This document shows, piece by piece, positions 1-8,356 of a DNA stretch of 64,000 nt; within the stretch, counting starts at the first letter, position 1, and the number at the start of each line of letters is the position of its first letter. The stretch comes from Shimia sp051201625 (GTDB taxonomy: Bacteria; Pseudomonadota; Alphaproteobacteria; Rhodobacterales; Rhodobacteraceae): NCBI RefSeq assembly GCF_051201625.1, contig NZ_CP179203.1, positions 2,976,001 through 3,040,000 of the forward strand. Direction: 5' to 3'. The notes under the pieces are model-generated. The model did not search any database. It worked only from the letters and a program-made list of their open reading frames with translations, and was not told where the DNA came from. The position numbers were made by a program, and so were the translations under genes.

Positions 1-333
1 GTTGGAGACCACCGGGCTGTCTTCTTCGGCAATTACTTTTTCCATAGACCGCAGTCCATTTGTCGTTGGATAGCGCGCCTGATCTACATTTACCTTGATC
101 GTAATCGGTACACCGGCAAGAGGCCCGGGGTCTTCGCCATTTGCAATGCGCGCGTCTAGCGCCTCAGCTTCTGCAATCGCCTCGCTGCTGCAGTCTTGGA
201 CGATCGCATTAATAGTGGGGTTTATCGCCTTGATACGCTCCAAGTGCACTCGAGTGATTTCTGTGGCCGAAATTGTTTTTGCGCTTACAGCCTCGGCAAT
301 ATTGACTGCCGATATATCGTTGAAAACAGGCAC
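1..333 (-). CDS. Amidase-signature family protein, N-terminal part (runs off the left edge)
   Basis: The minus strand reads open from a GTG at 333 to the window edge, giving 111 residues. The segment PLAGVPITIKVN near residues 71-82 matches the amidase-signature family, and Lys80 aligns with the catalytic lysine of the Ser-Ser-Lys triad. The Gly/Ser-rich signature and the two serines would lie beyond the edge. These enzymes hydrolyse C-N amide bonds (GatA, acetamidase, 6-aminohexanoate-cyclic-dimer hydrolase types); the substrate cannot be told from this fragment. The start is inferred: no ATG lies upstream in frame, and the similarity begins shortly after the GTG. Confidence 0.8.
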   Translation of the reverse strand, partial: MPVFNDISAVNIAEAVSAKTISATEITRVHLERIKAINPTINAIVQDCSSEAIAEAEALDARIANGEDPGPLAGVPITIKVNVDQARYPTTNGLRSMEKVIAEEDSPVVSN

Positions 334-804
334 GGCGTTACCCCAAAAATAATCGCATCAATCGGTTAAACCTCTTACACGAGCCTACTAAAATCAAATA
401 ATAAATACAGCTTCAATTTTTTGCCAAAATTTTTCGAACTTATCAAAAGTGTTACATCGCGAATACCTGTTGTTAATCACAATGCTGGACCCGGATGAGC
501 GCTATCTTGCTTTCTGGCTAATTGACGCAAAGTACGGGGTGACGTTGATTTCCACTGTACCAAAAATGGGAACGGCGAACTTGTGAGCGGCGGCGAATAT
601 TGTTGCGTATTTTACTTTCGGCTTCGAAAGCGAGGACTCGCTAAAACGATAAGCCTTCTCTGGGGGTTGGACGAACGAGATTTTATACCATGCCGCAAGC
701 CTGCAAATTGAGAAAGCATCAGCCTGCTAAATTAGATTAAAGGAGAGCGGGCTATCCATATTCTGCGGAACAAGTTCTAGAATTTCATCTTTCTTCCAGG
801 GAAC
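334..804. other. Intergenic, no gene recognised
   Basis: About 470 bases between the amidase start and the CIA30-like gene end. The first 100 bases are AT-rich and probably hold the amidase promoter. The longest start-to-stop reading I noticed is about 34 codons, beginning near 482, with no ribosome site. I see no structured RNA or clear terminator. Confidence 0.5.
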
Positions 805-1272
805 TTAGTAAAGCCTAACGTCTGAAACAGCGATATCGGCTTGAAAGACGCGTCCAATTGCGAGAACACCAATCCGGCGCAAACGAGCAAGGTCTAAGAC
901 TTTGTCAGTCTTATGAGGTTCGAATTGCCAAAAGGGGACGCGCAGTGTCGTCCAACTCTGTGGAGCAAAGAAAGATGTACGAAATGATTGCCATGGACGT
1001 GGAAGACCGTCAGTGCGAAGACGTAGGTCATAGGTCTCTTCATTGCCATAAACTTCAATTTCGATACCGGACCAATCGCGTGCATCAAGAACTGAACCAT
1101 CACGTTTCAGATCCGATGCCATCTGAATAAACCCACCATTATTTTTCGTGGAAACCAATCCAGTTAAGCGTGTCGCTGAACGTCCATCGATATTTCCACA
1201 AGCAATTTGACCGCTTGAGACACCGCCCATGACAGCGTCAGCAACGAATTCCCAATTTACTAATGGCCGCAA
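805..1272 (-). CDS. CIA30/NDUFAF1-like domain protein
   Basis: A 155-residue protein made of one CIA30-type beta-sandwich domain. The family hallmark appears at the N terminus as a D-x-V-M-G-G-V-S-x-G motif (residues 12-21), followed by the conserved N-N-G-G-F segment and a C-terminal IGxLAIGR strand. In mitochondria the family helps assemble complex I. Bacterial single-domain members are widespread and their role is not established, so no respiratory function is assigned. There is no signal peptide or membrane segment. The gene stands alone, with no close neighbour on its strand. Confidence 0.75.
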   Translation of the reverse strand: MRPLVNWEFVADAVMGGVSSGQIACGNIDGRSATRLTGLVSTKNNGGFIQMASDLKRDGSVLDARDWSGIEIEVYGNEETYDLRLRTDGLPRPWQSFRTSFFAPQSWTTLRVPFWQFEPHKTDKVLDLARLRRIGVLAIGRVFQADIAVSDVRLY

Positions 1273-1674
1273 AATTTATCCTTTATCCATTTTTCGTTCC
1301 ATCCTCCCAAAAATAGCCCAATATGGTTGTGGTGGGTTCTTGGAATCGGACAGCGGGTCCGATTGCGACATGTTAATGCGCAGGCTGCCCTTTTTGCATC
1401 TTCATTTGCCCGCAATACTTCGTCACAATCGTAAATAAACCACATGGCCGATTGTGAACAACTTAGTCCCTGTAAGTTGCTCACATAGGCACTTTAAGTT
1501 CTATCGGCCATTTACGGAGGCAAATCTTAATTCTGCTGGAAACGTTCCTTTTCTTGAAAATTACCTGATATTGGCTGTCTGGTTCAAGACCGGCCCCTGA
1601 TGCAAATCTCTCACTTGAATTAAAATTCAAAAAGCGAGGAAACTGAAGATTTAACATCAATCTAGGTTAATTAG
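1273..1674. other. Intergenic region upstream of the pgk remnant
   Basis: About 400 bases. Its only clear structure is the long inverted repeat listed separately at 1453-1485. I could not find the missing N-terminal half of pgk here in any frame, nor remnants of gap or other Calvin-cycle genes. Confidence 0.5.
1453..1485. promoter_or_regulatory. 33-bp inverted repeat, possible operator
   Basis: Two 13-base arms (TGTGAACAACTTA and TAAGTTGCTCACA) pair with one mismatch around a 7-base centre. No T-run follows on either strand, so it does not look like an intrinsic terminator. Its outer TGTGA/TCACA ends and symmetry suggest a protein-binding site. It lies about 190 bases upstream of the pgk remnant and 180 bases upstream of the CIA30-like gene, so it could serve either. 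Confidence 0.45.
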
Positions 1675-2286
1675 ATTTCTTCCAAAATTGAGGTTTTGAA
1701 AAACCTTGTGGTAGCTGTCGATCATCTCATCGTTGGAGGCGGGATGGCCAATACTTTTTTGCTCGCCAACGATGCGCCATTGGGCAAATCTCTGAACGAG
1801 CCCGACCATATTAATACTGTCAAAGAAATTACCCGTTTGGCCAGGTTGTCGGGTTGTACTATTCACTTACCACCAGATGTGGTCGTCGCCCGCGAATTTG
1901 TAGCTGGCGCTGACACCGAAACGGTTGATGCTTTTGGCTGCCCAAAAGACGCAATGATCCTTGATGCAGAGCCCAATGCAGTTACTGCATTTTCAGAGGT
2001 TTTAGACCGCGCACGCACCATTTTGTGGAATGGGCCCCTCGGAGCATTCGAAATAAAACCATTTGACGCAGCCACTGTGGCACTAGCGCGCAAAGCTGCT
2101 GCGCTGACAGTTTGTGATAGCTGTGTCTCCGTTGCCGGTGGCGGTGACACGGTTTCTGCACTTAACACCGCCGGTGTAACCGACGATTTCACCTACGTCT
2201 CCTCTGCCGGGGGCGCATTTCTGGAATGGCTAGAGGGGCGAACGCTCCCTGGCGTTGCCGCCCTCATGCAAGATGGAAAGGTCTGA
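1675..2286 (+). pseudogene. pgk: Phosphoglycerate kinase, C-terminal half only
   Basis: The reading frame opens just after a TAG at 1672 and immediately matches phosphoglycerate kinase at the conserved ISSKIEVLKNL segment, then runs on through GGGMANTF to the genuine C terminus (VAGGGDTVSAL, SSAGGAFLEWLEG). About 200 residues remain of the usual 395 or so. The whole 3-phosphoglycerate-binding N-terminal domain is missing and only the nucleotide-binding domain is left. The first usable start is a TTG at 1696, and I see no good ribosome site. Kinase activity is not possible from this fragment, so an intact pgk would have to exist elsewhere. fba starts 5 bases after the stop. Confidence 0.85.
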
Positions 2287-2291
2287 ATATC

Positions 2292-3340
2292 ATGCCTCTA
2301 ATAACACTTCGTCAGCTTTTGGATCACGCTGCTGAAAACGACTACGGCGTGCCTGCATTCAACATCAACAACATGGAAATGGGCTTAGCAATCATGAAGG
2401 CTGCTCAAGCCTGTGATGCGCCAGTTATTATGCAGGCCAGCCGTGGTGCCCGGTCTTATGCCGGCGACATCATGTTGCGCCATCTAATACAAGCTTTATC
2501 AGAAATGTATTCCAATACCCCAATCTGCATGCATCAGGATCACGGCAACAATGATCAGACCTGCCTAAGCGCGATCCGCCACGGCTTTACGAGCGTAATG
2601 ATGGACGGATCGTTGGAGGCCGACATGAAAACCCCAGCGTCATATGAATATAACGTCGCAATCACCAAACGCGTTGCCAACATGGCGCACTTGGTTGGTG
2701 CATCAGTCGAGGGTGAGCTTGGTGTTCTTGGTAGCCTTGAAACCGGAGAGGCAGCGAAAGAGGACGGCTCTGGCGCTGAGGGCAAGCTAAGCATGGAAGA
2801 CCTACTAACAGACCCTATCCAGGCGGCAGACTTCGTGAGTAAAACCAAGGTGGACGCATTAGCCATCGCCTGCGGTACCAGCCATGGTGCGTACAAGTTT
2901 AGCCGCAAACCCGATGGCGAAATTCTTGCTATGAAGCGCATTGAGGAGATTCACGCCAAAATTCCTGATGTTCACTTAGTTATGCATGGCCAAGTTCCGT
3001 TCCGCAGCATCTTCAAGATTTGATTAATGAAAACGGCGGCAATATGGCCCAAACCTATGGTGTGCCCGTTGAAGAGATCGAGCGCGGGATTAAATCGGGC
3101 GTTCGCAAAGTCAATATCGACACAGATTGTCGTATGGCGATAACAGGACAGTTTCGCAAAACAGCCAAGGAAAAGGGCGCCGAATTTGATCCGCGTAAAT
3201 TTTTGATCCCGGCGATGGACGAGATGGAACGGTTGTGCCTCGACCGTTTCCAACGCTTCGACACCGCGGGCGATGCCAGCAAGATTAAAGTAATCAACAT
3301 TGACGAGATGGCAAGACGTTATGATGGTGGATTGCTCTGA
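2292..3340 (+). pseudogene. fba: Class II fructose-bisphosphate aldolase, frameshifted
   Basis: The frame from ATG 2292 encodes a class II (zinc) aldolase of the CbbA/Fba type: FNINNMEMG near the N terminus, the HQDHGNN zinc motif, and VEGELGVLG. Just after the conserved MHG near 2982-2990 the frame is lost and soon stops at 3023. The expected continuation (SSVPQHLQDL) is present one frame over from 2993 and runs to 3340. The simplest explanation is loss of one base at 2991-2992, inside the HGSSS phosphate-binding loop. It may be a real mutation or a sequence error; the decayed pgk next door favours the former. Apart from the shift, the protein is full length (about 350 residues). Confidence 0.85.
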
Positions 3341-3642
3341 TGCGCACGCGACTTGCGGCAGGAAGTTGAAAGATGAATGGGCTTCTGATGGAATTTTATG
3401 AAAGGATTTGGGCGGTCCAAACCGAGTTAACCTCAGCCTTTTATGCAACCGAAGTTTTACCTTTGCATTCCAGCACGCCAACGCCTGATCAGGATACTAC
3501 AAGTCTCTGCGGGTATTTGGTGAAGCAAAAAAAACGCATTCTGGATCACACCACTGAAAAATATTAACAGTGGTCTCACCGGAGGCGTCCTGCTAACCGC
3601 AGAGACGTTTACACCAACCATTTTAGCGCTGGAGGCAACTTA
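3341..3642. other. Gap in the cbb-type operon; no recognisable gene
   Basis: In autotrophic relatives the RuBisCO genes often lie next to cbbA, and here this spacer holds no recognisable cbbL, cbbS or cbbX sequence. A 64-codon reading at 3373-3567 matches nothing I know. A hairpin (7-bp arms 3550-3556 and 3568-3574, 11-base loop) overlaps its stop and could be a relic terminator or processing site. A good ribosome site (GGAGG) precedes rpe at the right end. Confidence 0.45.
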
Positions 3643-4320
3643 ATGAGCATTGATCGTACAACAAAGATTGCACCATCCATCCTGTCGGCTGACTTTGCCA
3701 ATTTCGGACTGGAAATCCAAGCAATTGAGGCAGAGGGGGCAGACTGGGTTCATGTCGATGTAATGGACAACCACTTTGTTCCCAATCTTACGTTTGGCCC
3801 CCCTGCCGTCGCTGCGTTCCGCAAACACGTCAAAACAGTGATGGATGTGCATTTGATGATTGCGCCAGTCGATCCATCAATTGACGCTTATGCTCAGGCG
3901 GGTGCCGATATTCTAACGGCGCATGTCGAAGCAGGGCCCCACATTCACCGCACGCTTCAGGCAATCCGCGCAGCGGGAATGAAAGCTGGCGTTGCGCTGA
4001 ATCCCGGCACACCAGCCGATAGTGTGGCTCACGTACTCAATATTGCCGATCTGGTGTGTGTTATGACTGTGAACCCCGGTTTTGGAGGGCAAAAGTTTAT
4101 CAATATGACTGAAAAAGTAAGAAAACTACGCGATATGATCGGTGATCGGCCAGTGCACATCGAAATTGATGGCGGCGTTGACCCAGACACCGCACCAGAA
4201 TTGGTTGCTGCCGGCGCAGATGTGCTCGTCGCAGGCTCTGCGGTGTTTCGCGGTGGCTCAGTAGATAATCCTGCTGCTTACGGTGCGAACATGCGTGCCA
4301 TTCGAAACTCCATTAGATAG
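3643..4320 (+). CDS. rpe: Ribulose-phosphate 3-epimerase
   Basis: A 225-residue TIM-barrel enzyme that interconverts ribulose 5-phosphate and xylulose 5-phosphate in the pentose-phosphate and Calvin cycles. Visible motifs are APSILSADFANFG at the N terminus, HVDVMDNHFVPNLTFG with metal/catalytic residues H37 and D39, H70 in DVHLMI, VNPGFGGQ, and the EIDGGV strand carrying the second catalytic aspartate. Length is normal. The ATG follows GGAGG at a good distance. It is followed 20 bases later by gph and then cbbY, the order cbbE-cbbZ-cbbY of Calvin-cycle operons. It looks intact and may serve the pentose-phosphate pathway. Confidence 0.93.
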   Translation: MSIDRTTKIAPSILSADFANFGLEIQAIEAEGADWVHVDVMDNHFVPNLTFGPPAVAAFRKHVKTVMDVHLMIAPVDPSIDAYAQAGADILTAHVEAGPHIHRTLQAIRAAGMKAGVALNPGTPADSVAHVLNIADLVCVMTVNPGFGGQKFINMTEKVRKLRDMIGDRPVHIEIDGGVDPDTAPELVAAGADVLVAGSAVFRGGSVDNPAAYGANMRAIRNSIR

Positions 4321-4340
4321 CTCAGAAGGTGACATAATTT

Positions 4341-4997
4341 ATGGCACGTATTGTTTTTGACCTTGACGGTACGCTTATCGACAGCGCCCCGGACATTCAG
4401 AACATCGCGAACACGTTGATGGAGGAAGATGGCCTTGCGCCCTTTTCGCTCGCCCAAGCCCACGATTTCATTGGCAATGGAGTGGCTGTTTTTGTCCAAA
4501 AGATGCGCGCGGCACGCAATATTCCCGACTCGCAGCAAAAAGATCTTCTAGCCCGATTTGTAGCTCGATATCATAGTGCGACCAACCTAACAGAGATTTA
4601 TCCTGGGGTTTGCGAGGCGCTTCGAGAACTTGTTGCTGAAGGACACGTTCTTGGTGTCTGCACCAACAAGCCAATGGAAGCGACTCAGGCTGTTTTAAAC
4701 CATTTGTCTTTGAACATTTTTTTCCAAACAGTAATTGGCGGTGACAGTTTGCCGGTAAGTAAACCTGATCCTGCACCGCTTGATGCCGCCTTCGACGCAT
4801 TAGGCGAGGGGTTAATGATTTACGTGGGTGATAGTGATGTTGATGCGGAAACGGCCTCGCGCGCGAATGTCCCATTCATTTTATTCACTGAGGGTTATCG
4901 AAAAGTTCCAGTTTCAGCGCTCCCACATGAAAAAGCGTTCTCAAGTTTTGATAAGTTGCCGAGCCTAGTCACAGCGCTTCTGGCCAAAGAGACATGA
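4341..4997 (+). CDS. gph: Phosphoglycolate phosphatase (HAD family)
   Basis: A 218-residue HAD-superfamily phosphatase that removes phosphate from 2-phosphoglycolate. Motif I is FDLDGTLIDSAPD (nucleophile D7, acid D9), motif II lies in GVCTNKP, motif III is the lysine of VSKPDP, and motif IV is VGDSDVDAETA. The helical cap between motifs I and II has the Gph/CbbZ length. Phosphoglycolate arises from RuBisCO oxygenation but also from DNA repair, so the gene can be useful without RuBisCO. Its stop overlaps the cbbY start by four bases (ATGA). Confidence 0.9.
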   Translation: MARIVFDLDGTLIDSAPDIQNIANTLMEEDGLAPFSLAQAHDFIGNGVAVFVQKMRAARNIPDSQQKDLLARFVARYHSATNLTEIYPGVCEALRELVAEGHVLGVCTNKPMEATQAVLNHLSLNIFFQTVIGGDSLPVSKPDPAPLDAAFDALGEGLMIYVGDSDVDAETASRANVPFILFTEGYRKVPVSALPHEKAFSSFDKLPSLVTALLAKET

Positions 4998-5677
4998 CTG
5001 CGAAAGCACTCATTTTTGATGTCGATGGGACGCTAGCGGAAACCGAAGAAGTTCATCGTGCAGCATTCAACCAAACCTTCCAAGAGAGCGGTATGGACTG
5101 GGATTGGTCTGTCAACGATTATACGAGCCTTCTGGAAACAACTGGTGGTAAAGAACGTATGCGGCGTCACCGAGACGACTTAGCAAAGATCTTCCCAGAC
5201 GATGAAAAAATTGTAGCTCTGTACAAGATCAAGACGGAGATTTGTGCCAAAATCCTTTCCGAAGGTGGCATTCAATTGCGACCAGGCGTTGCAGATCTGA
5301 TTAGAAATGCCCGCAATGCCGGGGTTAAAGTTGCAGTAGCGACGACGACAAGCCGCGAGAACGTGGACGCCTTATGCCAGTCATGCTGGGGTTATGCTGG
5401 TGTCGACGTGTTTGATGTTATTGCAGCAGGCGACGAAGTCGACTTAAAGAAACCAGCGCCAGACGTTTTTTTGCTGGCGCTCAGACGGCTGGGCCTGCTC
5501 GCGGAGGACGTAATAGCTTTCGCGGATAGCTTGAATGGCCTGCGTTCCGCTCTTGCAGCAGGCATTAAAACTTTAGTCACTCCGTCAATGTATACAGCCC
5601 ACCAAAATTTTGCTGGCGCCGTCAGAGTGCTGCCCGATTTATCCCAAAAAAATTTACCCAAAGAACTGAATTTCTGA
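4994..5677 (+). CDS. cbbY: CbbY-type HAD phosphatase
   Basis: A 227-residue HAD hydrolase with the CbbY pattern: IFDVDGTLAETEEVHR at the N terminus (D9 nucleophile, D11), ATTTS as motif II, KKPAPDVF as motif III and FADSLNGL as motif IV. Characterised CbbY proteins dephosphorylate xylulose-1,5-bisphosphate, an inhibitor of RuBisCO. Its motif IV reads DS-x-NG where many HAD enzymes have a second acidic residue, as is common in CbbY. It starts inside the gph stop codon, so the two are translationally coupled. It is intact although no RuBisCO gene lies in the window. Confidence 0.85.
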   Translation: MTAKALIFDVDGTLAETEEVHRAAFNQTFQESGMDWDWSVNDYTSLLETTGGKERMRRHRDDLAKIFPDDEKIVALYKIKTEICAKILSEGGIQLRPGVADLIRNARNAGVKVAVATTTSRENVDALCQSCWGYAGVDVFDVIAAGDEVDLKKPAPDVFLLALRRLGLLAEDVIAFADSLNGLRSALAAGIKTLVTPSMYTAHQNFAGAVRVLPDLSQKNLPKELNF

Positions 5678-6010
5678 GGATACAGTCAGCAAACTCGATA
5701 TCAGCGTCGATCTGAGCGTTTTGACAGGTTATTCGACTTAAGGTCTAAAATGCCATCAGCCGCGCGAATTCACGATATCATACCACAAAGGGATAGAGCA
5801 TTTAAGCCTCAGATCCAACGTATCCTCCGAGCTTTATCCCCAGCCATTATTGCACCCAAGTGGCGAGAGGATGTCGAAAATGGAAAGTTTGTGCAGTTTG
5901 CGACTGTGGCGAGCACTGAGCCCTGGAGGTATTGGTATGCACTCGAATAAACGGGGCTCAGATGCACAGTTCAACAGCACCATTCTGCCAACATAAGACA
6001 ATTAGACACC
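5678..6010. other. Intergenic; one unassigned 66-codon ORF
   Basis: The spacer between the cbb-type operon and the convergent EamA gene. It contains an ATG-started 66-codon reading at 5750-5950 whose C-terminal part (FVQFATVASTEPWRYWYALE) looks protein-like but matches no family I recognise. It may be a fragment of a lost gene. No clear terminator is visible for either flanking gene. Confidence 0.35.
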
Positions 6011-6898
6011 TCAATCTGACTTCTGGTCCTTTTGTTTAGCAACCAATCCCTCACGGTGAAGTGTGTAAATGCCCGTCACAACGATTATCGCAGCACCAAT
6101 CCATGTCAAAATATCTGGTAGCTGATCAAATACCAGCCAACCATAGAAGGTCCCCCAAACAAGCAAGCTGTAGTGAACTGGAGCAAGGACAACTGCCTGA
6201 GTCAATTCCAATGACCTTATCACCAGAACTTCTGCAACTCCGGCCAGAATAGCCATGCTCACCAGCAATGCAATTTCGACTCCCAACACAGGCGTTTGCC
6301 ATACAAACGGCAGTGGAACAGTCAGCAATGCACTCGCAGTTAAAGCAGTGTACGCTACGGTTGTGATTGTCCTGTCGGAACCACTAAGCTTTCGAGACAG
6401 TATTTGGCGAAGCGCAAAAAGCAGGGCTGCAAAAAACACCAAAACAGACGCAGGATGGATCACCCCCATCCCGGGCCGTATGATAATCAAAGTGCTCAGG
6501 AAACCGATAGCAACTGCAATCCAACGCCTTACACCGACAGTCTCGCCAAGTATCAAAGCGCCTAACACAGTCACGAAAAAAGGTGCGACAAAACTAATGG
6601 CGACTGCATCCGCCAGCGGCACAAAGGAAACTGCTACGACAAAAAGTGTCGCAGACCCCGCGGCCAGTACTCCTCGGCCCATTTGAAGATAAGGATGGCA
6701 GGTATTTAGGATACTTAAGCCACGGGTAGCCAACAAAAACAAGACACCCATGAGGAGTCCAAATTGCCTGGACCATGTTATCTGTATCGGATGAAGGGTC
6801 TCCGACAGGAACTTGGCATGAGTATCGACAGCAGAAAATAAGAACAGACCACCAGCCATAAATGCGATCCCGCCCAAACTGCTTGACCGGATTTTCAT
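6011..6898 (-). CDS. EamA-family (DMT) transporter
   Basis: An inner-membrane protein of about 295 residues with ten predicted hydrophobic segments arranged as two EamA repeats, typical of drug/metabolite exporters. Family features include the ISFVAPFFVTVLGALILGE segment in the first repeat and VHYSLLVWGTFYGWLVF in the second. The frame is open back to 7000, but that would overlap the upstream gene by 62 bases, and hydrophobic similarity starts at the ATG at 6898 (MKIRSSSLGG), which is preferred. It forms a likely two-gene operon with the EamA gene upstream. The substrate is unknown. Confidence 0.85.
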   Translation of the reverse strand: MKIRSSSLGGIAFMAGGLFLFSAVDTHAKFLSETLHPIQITWSRQFGLLMGVLFLLATRGLSILNTCHPYLQMGRGVLAAGSATLFVVAVSFVPLADAVAISFVAPFFVTVLGALILGETVGVRRWIAVAIGFLSTLIIIRPGMGVIHPASVLVFFAALLFALRQILSRKLSGSDRTITTVAYTALTASALLTVPLPFVWQTPVLGVEIALLVSMAILAGVAEVLVIRSLELTQAVVLAPVHYSLLVWGTFYGWLVFDQLPDILTWIGAAIIVVTGIYTLHREGLVAKQKDQKSD

Positions 6899-6938
6899 AG
6901 GCTCGGTACTTGCCAGAGATATGTTTAAATCGCCGATG

Positions 6939-7862
6939 TCATACCTCAAAATCCGTTGGTAGGTGCGGTTTAAACCTAGCACCGGACAATGCGTTACCAA
7001 TTATTGCCGCCAAAAGCAGTGAACCGCCCAAAAGTGTACGGTAAGAGGAGTCTTCTCCAAGGAAAAGCCAAACCCAAAATGGGCCAAGTAGCACTTCGGC
7101 GAGGGACAGCAATGTAAGTTCCGCAGCGGGCAGTGTTCGCGATCCTAAAGTATAAAGGACCAACCCCGCGCCAACCTGAAACACCCCCATGCCCATGGAA
7201 AGGCCGGCATCGCGTGCCGACAAAACGAGAGATAGGCCTTGAAACGTGCAAATTAATGACGTGAGGATTATCGCAAATAAACCTGAAAGAAACACTGCAG
7301 GTAGCATTTCACCCGATTTACCCCAGCGAAGAGCAACAGTGAAAACGGCAAATCCCAAGGCAGCGCCGAGAGCCGCCAGAGTCCCGTCAATCGCTCCAAC
7401 TGAGGTCCCGCCCGAAACCATTATTGCGATAGCTCCGATTGCTACGAAAATTGCAATCCATGTAGCAGCACGGACACGCTCCCGTAAAATGACCCAGCCC
7501 AGAATGGCCGCCATGAACGGAGCTGTAGCAAATAATAAAAGCGCGTTGGCGACGGGAATGACTTGGATAGAGTAAATCCCACCCGAATAAGCTGCAACCA
7601 ACGCAAGTCCTGCGACAATGGCGGGTAGACCCGAGCGGCAGGCTTGGGTAAGTGGATTTTCACCGCTTCGCAGGGAGATAATTAAATACAGAAAAGCACT
7701 AAGCGCAACGGACCGGTAAAGTAAAATTTGCCAGACATTAGCTTCTTCAATCAATCGGATACCGAGACCCACGGTGGACCAAAGTACACCTGCGGCAAAC
7801 ACAAAGAGCAATCCCAAAGTATGGCTGATCTCTCGGCTAGATTTATATGTAGTGCTAGACAT
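6939..7862 (-). CDS. EamA-family (DMT) transporter
   Basis: A 307-residue inner-membrane protein with ten hydrophobic segments in two EamA repeats (LLFATAPFMAAILGWVILRERV in the first, LLSLAEVLLGPFWVWLFLGE in the second). It lies 40 bases upstream of another EamA gene on the same strand. The two proteins are related by fold but clearly diverged, so this is not a recent tandem copy. Pairs of half-related DMT proteins may work separately or as a heterodimer. Nothing in the context shows the substrate. Confidence 0.87.
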   Translation of the reverse strand: MSSTTYKSSREISHTLGLLFVFAAGVLWSTVGLGIRLIEEANVWQILLYRSVALSAFLYLIISLRSGENPLTQACRSGLPAIVAGLALVAAYSGGIYSIQVIPVANALLLFATAPFMAAILGWVILRERVRAATWIAIFVAIGAIAIMVSGGTSVGAIDGTLAALGAALGFAVFTVALRWGKSGEMLPAVFLSGLFAIILTSLICTFQGLSLVLSARDAGLSMGMGVFQVGAGLVLYTLGSRTLPAAELTLLSLAEVLLGPFWVWLFLGEDSSYRTLLGGSLLLAAIIGNALSGARFKPHLPTDFEV

Positions 7863-8356
7863 CTCTTGGCCTTGGTGTACGATTTATCGGTTGGTTATCA
7901 AGTTCGACAAACCTAAGGCCTACCGTTTGCGACCTGTGCATGTCGGGAAATTGTTTGAGATCAAGAGGTGCACTCGTATTTAGATTACGGAAAAGCTTCA
8001 TTCTAAGTCACCCAAAGAGATTTCGCGAAAACCAGACAGTAACGTGGCCGATAACGATACCTCAATCCTGAAAGAGTTCTTTCAAGTTTCTTTGAGAAGA
8101 GTGGAAACTGACAATCATTCACTCGGCATGGCAAATAATCTAATGGTAGGTGTCGAAATGTGGTGGAGGTAAGCCCTTTGCCGCCAGTATACGCTAGATT
8201 GCCACGGTGCCCGTTACGGTTCAGCTGATGAATATTCACCAAAAATGCATATCAGAAACGTTAGACGAGGAAAACTTTTGCTTTAGTGAGTATCAGCGAT
8301 TGCTGGGGTTGGGACGCAAAAACCAGCGCCTTTAAATTTCAACGATCAATTATTGA
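7863..8356. other. Intergenic, no gene recognised
   Basis: About 490 bases between the divergently placed ends of the EamA operon (5' side) and the Hint-protein gene (3' side). A 79-codon minus-strand reading at 8003-8242 has no family resemblance and an unusual Arg/Tyr-rich composition, and is treated as chance. I see no strong hairpin or repeat. Confidence 0.45.

Noticed and set aside
1580..1602. GGTTCAAGACC, resembling a tRNA T-arm
   Set aside because: No acceptor, D-arm or anticodon stem can be built around it, and no CCA or discriminator context follows.
3373..3567. 64-codon ORF between fba and rpe as a RuBisCO fragment
   Set aside because: No RuBisCO, CbbX or other Calvin-cycle motif is visible in any frame; it is treated as unassigned spacer.
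8003..8242. 79-codon minus-strand ORF as a small gene
   Set aside because: Odd composition, no ribosome site and no family resemblance.
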